A stretch of 64,000 nucleotides of DNA, from the NCBI RefSeq assembly GCF_009711415.1, contig NZ_SMLZ01000111.1:153801-217800 (forward strand), given 5' to 3'. Under the pieces are notes generated by a model. That model had not been told where the DNA came from, did not search any database, and saw nothing but the letters and a program-made list of their open reading frames with translations. This document shows positions 18,211-27,674 of this stretch, in pieces; position 1 is the first letter of the stretch, and every line of letters starts with the position of its first letter. The translations under genes were made by a program, and so were the position numbers. The stretch comes from Roseibium denhamense (GTDB lineage: Bacteria; Pseudomonadota; Alphaproteobacteria; Rhizobiales; Stappiaceae).

Positions 18211-19671
18211 TTAATGCCGGAACCGAAGTCCGGCTTCAATTGCATTTTCCGTATAATCGCTGCCAGTTTGTGAACTGTCAAAACGCCTATGTGTATAACT
18301 GCCGGTCAAAGCCACATTTTGTGTGAGCGCAAATGTCAGCCCACCGAACCCGCTCAGTGTCTTTTCCTCAATCGATACACCTTCATAGGTTCTATAACTG
18401 TAGCCGGCACCGGTTTCGGCAACCAGCCGGTCGCTGAAACTATGGGCCAGCCGGATATCACCTGAATAGATGATTGATCCACTCGAGCCATCAATGTCTG
18501 TGGCAGAGAAACTTGTTCCAAGTCCGGCTGTTACGGTCGTCAAGCGGCTGGGCGACCAAACCAAGGAGGCATCAACAATGAGACCTGCCAGATTATCCAG
18601 ACGCTGATCTTCAACATCTTCGATCCGCCAACCAGCTCCGACTTCACCAGCCAGCTTTGGGCCGGACGCGATTGCGACGCCGCCCCGCAGTTCATATCCG
18701 TTGGCATCCCTTTTTTCGCACAAACTGTCGCTGCACGTATCGTCGTACCGGCGCAACAAGAGAGCCCCTTGGACGAACGGTTCGATGACGCTGCCCGTAT
18801 TGGCGTCCAAACGCAGATTTGCGGAGTAGAGCGTATTATCGCGGCCGCTTTCGGACCCGTCATCGGACGTGTAGGCACTGCGATCCGCAGCAAGGCCTGC
18901 AGACACACCAACCAGCCCAACCTGCCGTGAGGCAGTAACACCACCTGAAATCTGCTGGATGTGATCCACACCGGAAGACGATTCTGCGCTCCCGTCCTCC
19001 TCCCGCGCATAGGAGTAACCAAGACTTGTTGTGACCTGCGTAGCTTCACTCACGTCGAGACGGAAATTCACAGCTGCTGTGACGTTCCCATCCGAGTCGT
19101 CCGAGTTATCCGGATAACCGGTGTAAGAGCCCCGCAATGACATGTCGAGTTCGTGCCGGGACCAGTCTGAGGTCAAAGAAATGTCCGGGGCAATGTCATA
19201 GAAGCCGCCAGGTTCACCGCCGGCTGATTGCGATGTGTTGTCTGTCCATCCACTTGAGATCGTCAATTGCGGCGTCAACGTAAACGAGCCTAAACGGATC
19301 CCCTCGGCGGCATCGAATGATGTGTCACCATCAAAGACACTCTCATCAATTCCCCCCTCTGCCAACGGTTCGGCGCGGCTAACTGCGGCAATCCGGTCTG
19401 AAAATGGCCTGATCGGCACGACACGCCCATTCGTCCCAAGACCACTGGACCCATCCTCGGCTTCGGCACTGTTTAGTCCGGGCCGAAGGGCGAAAACATC
19501 AGATTGTGCTGGATTGCGCTGGCTACCATCCGTACTTTGAGCGGACTCTGAAGCGGTTTCAGGCCCATCTCCAAAATCACCGGACCCGCGCAAATCCTCA
19601 AGGGATTGAGCAGCAAGCGGGTTTGTCTGCAGATATGCAAGACAAACCAGGATCGGTAAGGCACGTTTCAT
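18211..19671 (-). CDS. Outer-membrane beta-barrel protein
   Basis: A 486-residue exported protein. The ATG at 19671 gives a clean signal peptide, MKRALPILVCLAYLQTNPLAAQS. A low-complexity Ser/Asp/Gly linker of about 80 residues follows, then from about residue 140 a chain of alternating amphipathic strands (FTLTPQLTISSGWTDN, LDMSLRGSYTGY, VTTSLGYSYARE and so on). It ends in IEAGLRFRH, close to the aromatic or His end used by the BAM machinery. This fits the BBP2-type putative porins of alphaproteobacteria. One Cys pair (CSDSLCEK) sits in an outer loop. Function is unknown. Confidence 0.75.
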   Translation of the reverse strand: MKRALPILVCLAYLQTNPLAAQSLEDLRGSGDFGDGPETASESAQSTDGSQRNPAQSDVFALRPGLNSAEAEDGSSGLGTNGRVVPIRPFSDRIAAVSRAEPLAEGGIDESVFDGDTSFDAAEGIRLGSFTLTPQLTISSGWTDNTSQSAGGEPGGFYDIAPDISLTSDWSRHELDMSLRGSYTGYPDNSDDSDGNVTAAVNFRLDVSEATQVTTSLGYSYAREEDGSAESSSGVDHIQQISGGVTASRQVGLVGVSAGLAADRSAYTSDDGSESGRDNTLYSANLRLDANTGSVIEPFVQGALLLRRYDDTCSDSLCEKRDANGYELRGGVAIASGPKLAGEVGAGWRIEDVEDQRLDNLAGLIVDASLVWSPSRLTTVTAGLGTSFSATDIDGSSGSIIYSGDIRLAHSFSDRLVAETGAGYSYRTYEGVSIEEKTLSGFGGLTFALTQNVALTGSYTHRRFDSSQTGSDYTENAIEAGLRFRH

Positions 19672-19865
19672 CAGGTGTCCGGGACAAGACGGATTTGCAA
19701 TCTGACCCAACCTGAAGGACTATGGTTAACGCATCCTTTCCAAGTTGCAAAATCGGAAACAGGTTAACTGTTTTCAGTCTAATCAATTTAATAAACGGGC
19801 GGTTCTTGATCCCTTCCGGCGGTTACCTTAGAGCTATTTCGTTAAGTAATGAGTGAAAGACCAAC

Positions 19866-20873
19866 ATGACCGATCCAGCAATTCGAATTGACACCGACAG
19901 TGAGACAGCAGATCTGTGCCTTGTGTCAGCCGAACGGACCTTGGAAACTGAAATCGCTGGATTGAGCGCGGTTCGCGCCGCTCTCAAGAATGGTCTTTCC
20001 ACACCGTTCAAGAAGACTTTCGAGCTAATTCAATCCAGCCGCGGCCGGGTTATCGTCACAGGCGTTGGCAAGAGCGGTCACATTGGTACGAAAATCGCCG
20101 CAAGCCTAGCGTCGACGGGCACACCCGCGCACTTCGTGCATGCAACTGAAGCAAGCCACGGCGACATGGGGATGATCACGCAAGATGATGTGGTCATCGC
20201 CATTTCCTGGTCCGGCGAGACACAAGAGCTGGCTGCGATTGTTGCCTATACCCGCAGGTTTAAAGTCCCGCTTGTATCGATCACATCGCGCGAAGACAGC
20301 ACGCTCGGACGCGCATCCGACATCGTCATAAATCTGCCGGCGGTAGCAGAGGCATGTCCCCACGGCCTGGCGCCGACCACATCGGCCCTCGTTCAACTGG
20401 CAATTGGCGACGCGCTGGCGGTTGCTCTCCTTGAAGGGCGCGGCTTCAGCCCGCAGGACTACAAGGTCTTGCATCCAGGCGGCCGTCTGGGGGCCAGCTT
20501 GAAGTCCGCAAAGGACATCATGCACACGGGCGATGCCTTGCCTCTTGTGAAGTCGACCATGCCAATGAGCGAAGGCATCGTCCTGATGTCCAAAAAAAGC
20601 TTTGGTGTCCTGGGCGTCATCGACGAGTTGAACCAGCTGATCGGCATCATCACGGATGGTGACTTGCGCAGGCATATCTCCTCAGATCTGCTGGCAAAAA
20701 CTGCGGGCGAAATCATGACCCGGGATCCAAAGACGGTGTCTCCCGCCGCGCTTTCAGCTTCGGTTCTGGAGTTGGTCAACAGCCTATCCATCACCTCTGT
20801 TTTCGTTGTGGAAGATGCACGGCCGGTCGGGATTGTGCATTTGCATGATCTTCTTCGGATCGGTGCTGCTTGA
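19866..20873 (+). CDS. kdsD: KpsF/GutQ family arabinose-5-phosphate isomerase
   Basis: A 335-residue sugar-phosphate isomerase that converts ribulose-5-phosphate to arabinose-5-phosphate, the first step of Kdo synthesis for LPS. The SIS domain (about residues 55-190) shows VIVTGVGKSGHIGTKIAASL, the EASHGDMGMI block and AISWSGETQEL. Two CBS domains follow: DIMHTGDALPLV to GIITDGDLRRHI and EIMTRDPKTVS to the end. The ATG at 19866 is the natural start. No other Kdo or LPS gene is near. Symbol kdsD is used by family; kpsF is equally applied. Confidence 0.92.
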   Translation: MTDPAIRIDTDSETADLCLVSAERTLETEIAGLSAVRAALKNGLSTPFKKTFELIQSSRGRVIVTGVGKSGHIGTKIAASLASTGTPAHFVHATEASHGDMGMITQDDVVIAISWSGETQELAAIVAYTRRFKVPLVSITSREDSTLGRASDIVINLPAVAEACPHGLAPTTSALVQLAIGDALAVALLEGRGFSPQDYKVLHPGGRLGASLKSAKDIMHTGDALPLVKSTMPMSEGIVLMSKKSFGVLGVIDELNQLIGIITDGDLRRHISSDLLAKTAGEIMTRDPKTVSPAALSASVLELVNSLSITSVFVVEDARPVGIVHLHDLLRIGAA

Positions 20874-21031
20874 TCCTCAAATACGGGTCACTTTTGCCTG
20901 ACTGTCACTGAAAGGTCCCGGTTTAAACGGTTTGTCGCAATCCTTATTAGGATTTGATTAGCCATAGCGACCGTACACTGCCGTCAATGTCAAACAAGCC
21001 CGCGGCTTGAAGCAATCGGTGTGTGTACAGA

Positions 21032-21799
21032 ATGGATCTGGCGACTCTAATCGGAATGGTCGGTGCGTTTGGCATCGTGATCACCGCTATCTTCCTTGGC
21101 GGCAGCTTCACGCAATTTGTCGATGTGCCGTCAATGCTGATCGTTATCGGTGGCGGACTTGCTGCAACATTGATCCGCTTTCAATTGTCGGACATTGCCG
21201 CCGCTTTCGTGACTGGTTTTAAAGTCGCGCTCAGTGGAGCCGGAGCCAGCCCCCGCGATCTCATCACCGAAATCACCAACCTGGGTGAAATCGTACGCAA
21301 ATCCGGTCCGCTCGGACTGGAAAATGTTGATGTCTCCGATCCGATCCTCGCAAAAGGTGTCCAGTACATAGCCGACGGCTATGAGCTTGAGTTCATCAAG
21401 GAGTCCATGGAACGTGAACGGGATCTGCAGCTGAGCCGCTTGTCAGAAGGGCGCCGTGTCATGAAGGCGCTCGGCGATTCCGCACCCGCTTTTGGCATGA
21501 TCGGAACGCTTGTCGGTCTGGTGCAAATGCTTGCCAACATGGATGATCCGGCAGCTATCGGCCCTTCTATGGCGGTCGCTCTTCTCACAACTCTCTATGG
21601 CGCTCTGATTTCCAACATCATCTGCTTGCCGATGGTCGACAAACTGGACGCCAAATTTGATGTTGATGAACTTAACCAAACGCTGATCATTGATGGGGTC
21701 TGCCAGATACGGGAATCTAAAAGCCCGGCTCTCATCAAAGAGATGCTCGTTGCCTACCTGCCGGAGAAAGCCCGCGCAGAGATGGTCGAAGCGGCTTAA
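21032..21799 (+). CDS. Flagellar motor stator protein, MotA/PomA family
   Basis: A 255-residue inner-membrane protein that forms the flagellar stator channel with the MotB-type partner encoded next. It begins MDLATLIGMVGAFGIVITAIFLGG, as in PomA-type proteins, with four membrane spans at about residues 5-22, 30-50, 150-170 and 180-205. The cytoplasmic loop carries the charged segment ESMERERDLQLSRLSEGRRVMKALGDSAPAFG, and the third span has the conserved Pro-containing GMIGTLVGLVQML. The ATG at 21032 is chosen over the GTG at 21023 by family pattern; neither has a good ribosome site. PomA resemblance hints at sodium drive, which is only an inference. Confidence 0.87.
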   Translation: MDLATLIGMVGAFGIVITAIFLGGSFTQFVDVPSMLIVIGGGLAATLIRFQLSDIAAAFVTGFKVALSGAGASPRDLITEITNLGEIVRKSGPLGLENVDVSDPILAKGVQYIADGYELEFIKESMERERDLQLSRLSEGRRVMKALGDSAPAFGMIGTLVGLVQMLANMDDPAAIGPSMAVALLTTLYGALISNIICLPMVDKLDAKFDVDELNQTLIIDGVCQIRESKSPALIKEMLVAYLPEKARAEMVEAA

Positions 21800-21820
21800 C
21801 GGCACGGCAAGGCAAAGCTT

Positions 21821-22675
21821 ATGGCACGCAAGAAACAAAAAACCGGCGGAGGCGCTCCAGATTGGCTTGTGACGTTCGCTGATCTTATGTCACTGCTCGT
21901 ATGTTTTTTCGTTCTGATTATCTCCTTCTCGATCCAAGACAAGGAAAAGCTTCAGGTTGTTGCTGGGTCCATGCGGGAGGCTTTCGGGGTCAAGGACACC
22001 TCGAGAAAAACCGGCATAATCGAGGTCGAAGGTATCCCGATCCGGGACTACATGAAGGATATCAGCCAGGTCGAGCAGGAAATGGACTCCGATTTCTCCC
22101 AAGAGCGCCATGAACAGAGGCGGAAACAGGGGCCGGAAGCCAACACCCATGACACGCTCGAAGCTGACATTGAAAAGCCGAGGCAGTTTGCAACCGCTGC
22201 CGCGTCGCTCCGCCAAGCCTGGCAGGAAATGCCCGAAATAACGGAAATTTCGAGCAACATTATTCTCGAAGAAAGCGATGAAGGATTGAACATCATGCTG
22301 GTCGACCAGGATGGCCGCTCGATGTTCCGGGAAGGCTCCAAATACCCTTATGAGACCACCCGCCGCCTCATTGCGAAAATGGCGCCAGTCTTGTCCCAGA
22401 TGCCCAACCGGATCGAAATCACAGGGCACACAACGGCGGGACAACGGACAATTGACCCAAGCTACACAGGCTGGGATCTTTCAAGCGAGCGTGCGAACAT
22501 CGCCCGCCAAATCCTGTCCGAATACGGGGTTCCCAACAACCAGTTTTTCGCCGTGGTCGGCAAGGCAGATACAGAGCCGCTTTTTCCGAATGATCCGTAT
22601 CTTGCCGCAAACCGGCGTGTCGGCATTTTGTTGAAAGCCGAAGAACCACCCGTCCCGCCCGGGCACAGGCCGTAG
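21821..22675 (+). CDS. Flagellar motor stator protein, MotB family with OmpA domain
   Basis: A 284-residue partner of the preceding stator gene. The N-terminal membrane span WLVTFADLMSLLVCFFVLIISFS holds the ion-carrying Asp (FADLM, near residue 22). A linker rich in charged residues and a C-terminal OmpA/peptidoglycan-binding domain follow: NRIEITGHTTAGQRT, WDLSSERANIARQILSEYG, VVGKADTEPLFPNDPYLAANRRVGILL. The gene begins 21 bp after the upstream one, so they form a two-gene operon. No other flagellar gene is in view, so this pair is a stand-alone stator locus. Confidence 0.87.
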   Translation: MARKKQKTGGGAPDWLVTFADLMSLLVCFFVLIISFSIQDKEKLQVVAGSMREAFGVKDTSRKTGIIEVEGIPIRDYMKDISQVEQEMDSDFSQERHEQRRKQGPEANTHDTLEADIEKPRQFATAAASLRQAWQEMPEITEISSNIILEESDEGLNIMLVDQDGRSMFREGSKYPYETTRRLIAKMAPVLSQMPNRIEITGHTTAGQRTIDPSYTGWDLSSERANIARQILSEYGVPNNQFFAVVGKADTEPLFPNDPYLAANRRVGILLKAEEPPVPPGHRP

Positions 22676-22704
22676 ACCCTGGTTATAAATACGGCAGCCA
22701 GCTG

Positions 22705-23154
22705 CTATTCAGCCGCAGCCACAACCAGCCGTGCACCGTCGATCGATTCAACACGTACTTTGGTTCCGGCCGGCAGGTCGGGACCCGTAATACGCCAAAT
22801 CGTGTCATCAATGGACAATCTGCCAGCCCCTTGGGACAAAGGCGCCTCCAGCCGGAATTCGCGGCCGATATAGCGCGAGCCGCGCTGATTGAGACCTGGG
22901 TCTCCACGCTCGGATGCGAGGTTCCGCATTAGCTTGCGGCCGACGACGAGGCTGACCAGAGACAGAACGAGAAACAAGCCGACATTGATCTGCCAGCCGG
23001 TGTCAAAGCCAAGCGCGATACCACCTGTAATCAAGGCCGCGACACCGAACCACAAGAAGACGGTTCCCGGTGCCAGAATCTCCAGGCTCAAGAGGATCAA
23101 TCCTCCAATCACCCAGCTCCATGCGCCCAGCGCAGTGATTGTCTCCAGGATCAT
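22705..23154 (-). CDS. NfeD family membrane protein
   Basis: A 149-residue NfeD protein. Two or three hydrophobic spans occupy residues 8-75 (WSWVIGGLILLSLEILAPGTVFLWFGVAALITGG is split over two of them). The rest is the soluble OB-fold domain ending in GRLSIDDTIWRITGPDLPAGTKVRVE. NfeD proteins work with SPFH/stomatin partners in membrane organisation. It begins 5 bp after the stop of the SPFH gene, a classic coupled pair. Confidence 0.9.
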   Translation of the reverse strand: MILETITALGAWSWVIGGLILLSLEILAPGTVFLWFGVAALITGGIALGFDTGWQINVGLFLVLSLVSLVVGRKLMRNLASERGDPGLNQRGSRYIGREFRLEAPLSQGAGRLSIDDTIWRITGPDLPAGTKVRVESIDGARLVVAAAE

Positions 23155-23159
23155 GAGAC

Positions 23160-24143
23160 TTAGGGCCTTCCGTCCGTTGGCCCGGTGTCCGGGATCCGGG
23201 ACCCTGAACGCCCGCCTTTTGCCTCATCGCCAAAAGCTTCTTTTGCAATCTCTCCAATGCCGGTAAGCGCACCGAGCAGTGACGTTGCTTCCATCGGAAG
23301 GATCAATGTCTTCTGGTTACGGGACGTGGCCAGCTCCTTGAATGCCTCGACATACTTGTTGGCAACGAAATAATTGATCGCCTGTACATCGCCGGCTGCG
23401 ATTGCAGCGCTCACCATCTGTGTAGCCTTGGCTTCTGCTTCAGCTTCGCGTTCCCGTGCCTCCGCGTCCCTGAATGCAGACTCTCTCCGGCCTTCGGCTT
23501 CAAGGATCAATGACTGTTTCTCGCCTTCTGCTTTCAGGATTTCCGACTGGCGTTTTCCTTCAGCTTCAAGGATGGAGGCGCGTTTTTCGCGCTCCGCTTT
23601 CATTTGGCGGGCCATGGCATCAACAAGATCGCGCGGCGGATTGATATCCTTGATCTCGATCCGTGTGATCTTTATCCCCCAGGGTTCTGCAGCCGCATCG
23701 ACGACCCGCAGGATCTGAGCGTTGATCTCATCGCGGTTCGACAAGAGATTGTCCAGATCCATGGATCCCATCACAGACCGGATGTTGGTCATCGTAAGGT
23801 TCAGGATCGCGTTCTGGAGCCCCAGGACTTCATAGGCGGCTCTGGCTGCATCAAGGACCTGATAGAATGTCACACCATCGGCAGTTACGGTCGCGTTGTC
23901 CCGGGTGATGACCTCTTGCGACGGGACATCGAGGACCTGCTCCATCATGTTCAGCTTGTGACCGATCCGGTCGACAAAAGGCACAATGAAGTTCAGGCCC
24001 GGTGTCAGTGTCTTGCGGTACTTTCCAAACCTTTCGATGGTGTAATTGTATCCCTGTGGAACGGTTTTTACGCCGGCAAAGATCACCAGCACGACAAGGA
24101 CGAGTAGACCAATCAGAAATATGTCGAAACCAGCCAACGGCAT
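23160..24143 (-). CDS. SPFH/Band 7 protein, QmcA/stomatin-like
   Basis: A 327-residue membrane-anchored stomatin relative. One N-terminal span ([20 protein letters not shown], residues 5-24) leads into the Band 7 domain (about 25-200) with [40 protein letters not shown] and [23 protein letters not shown] charged coiled-coil segment rich in [18 protein letters not shown] repeats follows (about 200-255). GGGAG stands 6 nt ahead of the ATG. It forms an operon with nfeD and likely scaffolds membrane microdomains or guards membrane proteases. Confidence 0.92.
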   Translation of the reverse strand: MPLAGFDIFLIGLLVLVVLVIFAGVKTVPQGYNYTIERFGKYRKTLTPGLNFIVPFVDRIGHKLNMMEQVLDVPSQEVITRDNATVTADGVTFYQVLDAARAAYEVLGLQNAILNLTMTNIRSVMGSMDLDNLLSNRDEINAQILRVVDAAAEPWGIKITRIEIKDINPPRDLVDAMARQMKAEREKRASILEAEGKRQSEILKAEGEKQSLILEAEGRRESAFRDAEAREREAEAEAKATQMVSAAIAAGDVQAINYFVANKYVEAFKELATSRNQKTLILPMEATSLLGALTGIGEIAKEAFGDEAKGGRSGSRIPDTGPTDGRP

Positions 24144-24293
24144 TGGAAACTCCCAAGATCAAAACATGAGTCGGACAGCACTATGCGCCGAACCACAGCG
24201 GAGTACCAGTCGGCACACAGCGGTCCGGGCGCAAAATCGCTTTACAGTGAAGATCTTGTAGAGGTCCTGTGAAGGCAGAATTATGACGCCAGA

Positions 24294-25373
24294 TCAGATC
24301 CAGCCGCCAAGCTCCCGCCGCACAATCTTTTCAAGGACGTCCATTCCTAGATCGCTGTCATTCAGGCAAGGAATATGGCTGAAGTGCTCACCGCCATTCT
24401 CCTCGAAGATCTCGCCGGCCTCGCCCGCAATCTCTTCAAGTGTCTCCAGGCAATCTGACACGAAGCCAGGGTTCATGACGGCGACCTTTTTCACGCCGTC
24501 CTTGGCAAGTTGCTCCACGGTCTTGTCAGTGTATGGCTGAAGCCATTCTTCCGGTCCGAAGCGGGACTGGAATGTCACCCGGAGTTTGGTGTCATCCATT
24601 CCAAGGACTTCACGCATGAGCCGTGTCGTTTTCATGCAATGGCAGTGATACGGGTCGCCGCGCTTGAAGTATGACTGCGGGATGCCGTGGTACGATGTCA
24701 GGATGACATCCGGGTCGAAGTCTAGGGTTTCCAGGTGCCGCTCGACTGATTTGGCAAGCGCAGTCACATAAACCGGATCGTCATGATAGGGCGGAACTGT
24801 CCGGATGGCGGGCTGCCAGCGCATCTCCAGCAAGGACTTGCAAACAACATCGTTCACTGTTGCCGTGGTCGTCGCCGAGTATTGCGGGTAGAGCGGGAAG
24901 ACGAGGATTCGATCACATCCCTCGTCTTTCAGTGCTTTGAGCTTATCGGGAATTGACGGCTGGCCATAACGCATCGCCCACTCCACCTTCAGGCGGCCGT
25001 CGCTATCGCCAAGAATTTCCGTCAATTTGTCCGATTGGCTGCGGGTAATCGTCCGCAGTGGCGACTCATTTTTTTCGTGGTTCCAGATTTCCTCATAGGC
25101 CTTGCCGGATTTGCCCGGCCGCGTCATCAGGACAATGCCGTAGAGGATCGGAAACCAGATCGCGCGTGGCCACTCGATTACACGCTTATCCGACAAAAAC
25201 TCCCGCAGATAGCGGCGCATCGGCCAATAATCTGTCGCATCGGGTGTTCCCAAATTGACCAGCAAAACACCAACCTTGCCGCTTTTCACGGTCGGGTGGC
25301 CGTCTGGCAGATGCACTTGGCGGAAATCCGTTATCTGGTCAGCGGAAACCGGGGGCTGTTGATGCATGTTCAT
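24294..25373 (-). CDS. hemH: Ferrochelatase
   Basis: A 359-residue ferrochelatase, which puts Fe(II) into protoporphyrin IX to make protoheme. Visible marks are KVGVLLVNLGTPDATDYWPMRRYLREFLSDKRVIE near the N-terminus, YSATTTATVNDVV, and LTSYHGIPQSYFKRGDPYHCHC with the metal-site His. The second conserved block is FQSRFGPEEWLQPYT, and KKVAVMNPGFVSDCLETLEEI carries the acidic path to the active site. Length is at the long end because of a polar N-terminal extension (MNMHQQPPVSADQ...). It stands alone, with about 117 bp to the next gene upstream. Confidence 0.96.
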   Translation of the reverse strand: MNMHQQPPVSADQITDFRQVHLPDGHPTVKSGKVGVLLVNLGTPDATDYWPMRRYLREFLSDKRVIEWPRAIWFPILYGIVLMTRPGKSGKAYEEIWNHEKNESPLRTITRSQSDKLTEILGDSDGRLKVEWAMRYGQPSIPDKLKALKDEGCDRILVFPLYPQYSATTTATVNDVVCKSLLEMRWQPAIRTVPPYHDDPVYVTALAKSVERHLETLDFDPDVILTSYHGIPQSYFKRGDPYHCHCMKTTRLMREVLGMDDTKLRVTFQSRFGPEEWLQPYTDKTVEQLAKDGVKKVAVMNPGFVSDCLETLEEIAGEAGEIFEENGGEHFSHIPCLNDSDLGMDVLEKIVRRELGGWI

Positions 25374-25490
25374 AAGACGTGCTGATCCTTGGCATTCTGA
25401 AACTGTGCTGCATTACATAGGCTACTGTTGAGAGCAGGCCAATGCGACAAACCCAGTACGTATCAGAAAACTTACAGATCACCTTGCCCG

Positions 25491-26729
25491 TCAGCCATAA
25501 TCCCGCTCATCAGAGATAACCTTACCATCATTCGGCAATCCGCCAGGAGCGACGAGTTCCACCGCCCCTTTGAGTCTCGTAATGTCGCGCAGCGTAGAGG
25601 CAACACGGTCTCCGAGCCCGTTTTCCGCACTGGCGGTTTCCACCGACAATGTCATCACATCGCTTTCGCCGTCCCGGCGCACTGCCAGCCTTGCTTTACT
25701 GACTTCCGGGTGAGCGGAAACTATTTCGGCGACTTGCTTTGGATCGACAAACATCCCCTTGATCTTTGTCCGCTGGTCCGCACGGCCCATCCAACCCGCA
25801 AGCCGCATGTTGGTCCGCCCACATGGAGACTGTCCAGGAACAATCTTGGAGAGGTCTCCGGTGCCGAACCGGATCAATGGATAAGTCGGATTGAAACACG
25901 TGACCACCAATTCGCCGACTTCCCCATCAGAGACCGCCTCACCGGTTCCAGGACGGACGATTTCGACAATGTAGTCCTCGTTAACGACCATGCCGGTATC
26001 CGCACCGGTCTCATAGGCAATCACACCGAGATCTGCGGTCGCATAACACTGGGCGACCTTGATGCCCTGTCCTTCGTATTCTTGCCGAAGGCTTGGAAAC
26101 AAGGCGCCACCTGACACAAGAGCTTTCGTGATCGAAGACACATCGCGCCCCTGGTCCTTCGCCCGGTCCAGCAAGACTTTCAGATAGTCCGGAGTACCAA
26201 CGAAGCCGACGGGCTCGAGTGTCTCGATCACCTCGATCTGCATATCAGTGTTGCCAACGCCTGCAGGAAAAACCGTACAGCCAAGTGCGATCGCACCTTG
26301 ATCAAGGATGAAACCACCGGGGGTCAGGTGGTAGGAAAACGCATTGAGGACGACATCCCCCGCCCGGAAACCGGCAGCAAAAAGGCTCCTTGCACCGTTC
26401 CAAGGATCAAGTCCAGGTGCCTGGGGCTCCCAAATCGGCCCCGGTGACATGAAGACGCGCGATGCCCCGGACAAATCCCCTGCGAGGAAGCCACCGAAAG
26501 GAGGCCTGGCTTTTTGTTTTTCCATCAGCTCGGACTTTCGGAGCACCGGCAGCCGGGCAAGCGCGGACCGGTCCGTAACACCCGCCAGATCGCATCCTTG
26601 CAAATACTCCGCCCACCCCGGTGCCTTGGACACGGCATGCCCTAAGAACTCCGGCAATTTGGCAAAAAGATCCTGTTCGCGCTGAGCGGGATCTTGCCGC
26701 TCGCGCGCATCAAATTGCATCTCGCCCAT
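25491..26729 (-). CDS. PaaK-like acyl-CoA ligase with altered P-loop
   Basis: A 412-residue AMP-forming ligase related to phenylacetate-CoA ligase, slightly shorter than PaaK (about 430-440). The C-terminal half has ordinary marks: VSGGALFPSLRQEYEG, YPLIRFGTGDLSKI, WMGRADQRTKIKGMFVDPKQV and LPNDGKVISDE with a Lys. The phosphate loop, normally SSGTTGxP, reads VFMSPGPIWEP instead. Related proteins in Liv-type operons seem to share this variant. It is the last gene of the operon with the acyl-CoA synthetase and ABC transporter, with GGAG ahead of its ATG. It may activate an aromatic or other carboxylate, or have lost full activity. Confidence 0.75.
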   Translation of the reverse strand: MGEMQFDARERQDPAQREQDLFAKLPEFLGHAVSKAPGWAEYLQGCDLAGVTDRSALARLPVLRKSELMEKQKARPPFGGFLAGDLSGASRVFMSPGPIWEPQAPGLDPWNGARSLFAAGFRAGDVVLNAFSYHLTPGGFILDQGAIALGCTVFPAGVGNTDMQIEVIETLEPVGFVGTPDYLKVLLDRAKDQGRDVSSITKALVSGGALFPSLRQEYEGQGIKVAQCYATADLGVIAYETGADTGMVVNEDYIVEIVRPGTGEAVSDGEVGELVVTCFNPTYPLIRFGTGDLSKIVPGQSPCGRTNMRLAGWMGRADQRTKIKGMFVDPKQVAEIVSAHPEVSKARLAVRRDGESDVMTLSVETASAENGLGDRVASTLRDITRLKGAVELVAPGGLPNDGKVISDERDYG

Positions 26730-26759
26730 GGTATTCTCCGCTTGTTTGGGCCCGTCAGA

Positions 26760-27605
26760 TCAGGCCAGCCAGCGCTTCCTGCGTTTGTAGTGTTTCACAT
26801 TGCGGAAAGAGCGGCGCCCTTCGCCACCTGTTCCGAGATAGAATTCCTTTACGTCCTCATTCTCGCGAAGCGTTTTGGCATCTCCATCCAGAACGATCCG
26901 CCCGGATTCAAGAATGTAGCCATAGGTCGCGTATTTGAGGGCGACATTCGTATTCTGTTCCGCCAGCAAGAAGGACACGCCTTCATTCTGGTTCAGCTTG
27001 CGTACGATCTCGAAGATCTCCTCGACAAGCTGGGGCGCCAGTCCCATGGAGGGTTCGTCGAGCAAAATCATGGTTGGCCGGCTCATCAGCGCACGGCCGA
27101 TTGCGCACATTTGCTGTTCGCCGCCGGAGGTGTACCCAGCCTGGCTCTGACGCCGCTCACGGAGGCGGGGGAAATACTCATAGACCATTTCAAGGTCTGA
27201 TTTGATCGCGCTTTGACCGTCCTTGCGGGTGTATGCACCCGTCAAAAGATTTTCTTCAATCGAAAGGTGGCCGAAGCAGTGCCGGCCTTCCATGACCTGG
27301 ATGCAGCCGCGTTTAACCAGCTCATTTGGGGATAGGGCCTGAACCTCATTCCCTTTGAACAGGATCTTGCCCTTTGTGACTTCACCGCGCTCAGCACCCA
27401 GAAGGTTCGACACCGCCTTCAGCGTCGTGGTTTTGCCCGCGCCGTTTGCTCCCAAAAGAGCAACGATCCCGCCCTTGGGCACCGTCAGAGAAACGCCTTT
27501 CAAGACCAGAATGACGTGGTCATAAATCACTTCAATATTGTTGACCGAGAGGATCGTCCCGGTTGCATCGTCCCGTGCCTCTTCCGGCGCAGCATGTACA
27601 TTCAT
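26760..27605 (-). CDS. ABC transporter ATP-binding protein, LivF family
   Basis: A 281-residue ATPase of a branched-chain amino acid type (HAAT) ABC importer. It has Walker A GANGAGKTTTLKAV, the signature SGGEQQMCAIGRAL, Walker B MILLDEPSMGLAP and the switch His in LAEQNTN, with N-terminal SVNNIEVIYDHVILVLKGVSL. The ATG at 27605 with GGAG 8 nt ahead is preferred; a longer frame to 27665 would run over a stem-loop. Together with livG, livH, livM and the binding-protein gene it forms a complete importer. Confidence 0.92.
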   Translation of the reverse strand: MNVHAAPEEARDDATGTILSVNNIEVIYDHVILVLKGVSLTVPKGGIVALLGANGAGKTTTLKAVSNLLGAERGEVTKGKILFKGNEVQALSPNELVKRGCIQVMEGRHCFGHLSIEENLLTGAYTRKDGQSAIKSDLEMVYEYFPRLRERRQSQAGYTSGGEQQMCAIGRALMSRPTMILLDEPSMGLAPQLVEEIFEIVRKLNQNEGVSFLLAEQNTNVALKYATYGYILESGRIVLDGDAKTLRENEDVKEFYLGTGGEGRRSFRNVKHYKRRKRWLA

Positions 27606-27633
27606 GGAGAAAGCTCCAAAACTTCCGGTGATG

Positions 27634-27661
27634 GAACCGGGACCTGGAATGGTCCCGGTTC
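27634..27661 (-). repeat. Perfect intercistronic stem-loop between binding-protein gene and livF
   Basis: GAACCGGGACC (27634-27644) and GGTCCCGGTTC (27651-27661) form an 11-bp perfect stem with a 6-nt loop, 13 bp after the binding-protein stop and before the livF start. No U tract follows on the minus strand. Such hairpins often protect the upstream mRNA, giving more binding protein than the downstream gene product. Confidence 0.65.
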
Positions 27662-27674
27662 TCAAGAGACCAAC

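Noticed and set aside
22676..22704. Search for a terminator between motB and nfeD
   Set aside because: The 29-bp convergent gap has no stable inverted repeat.
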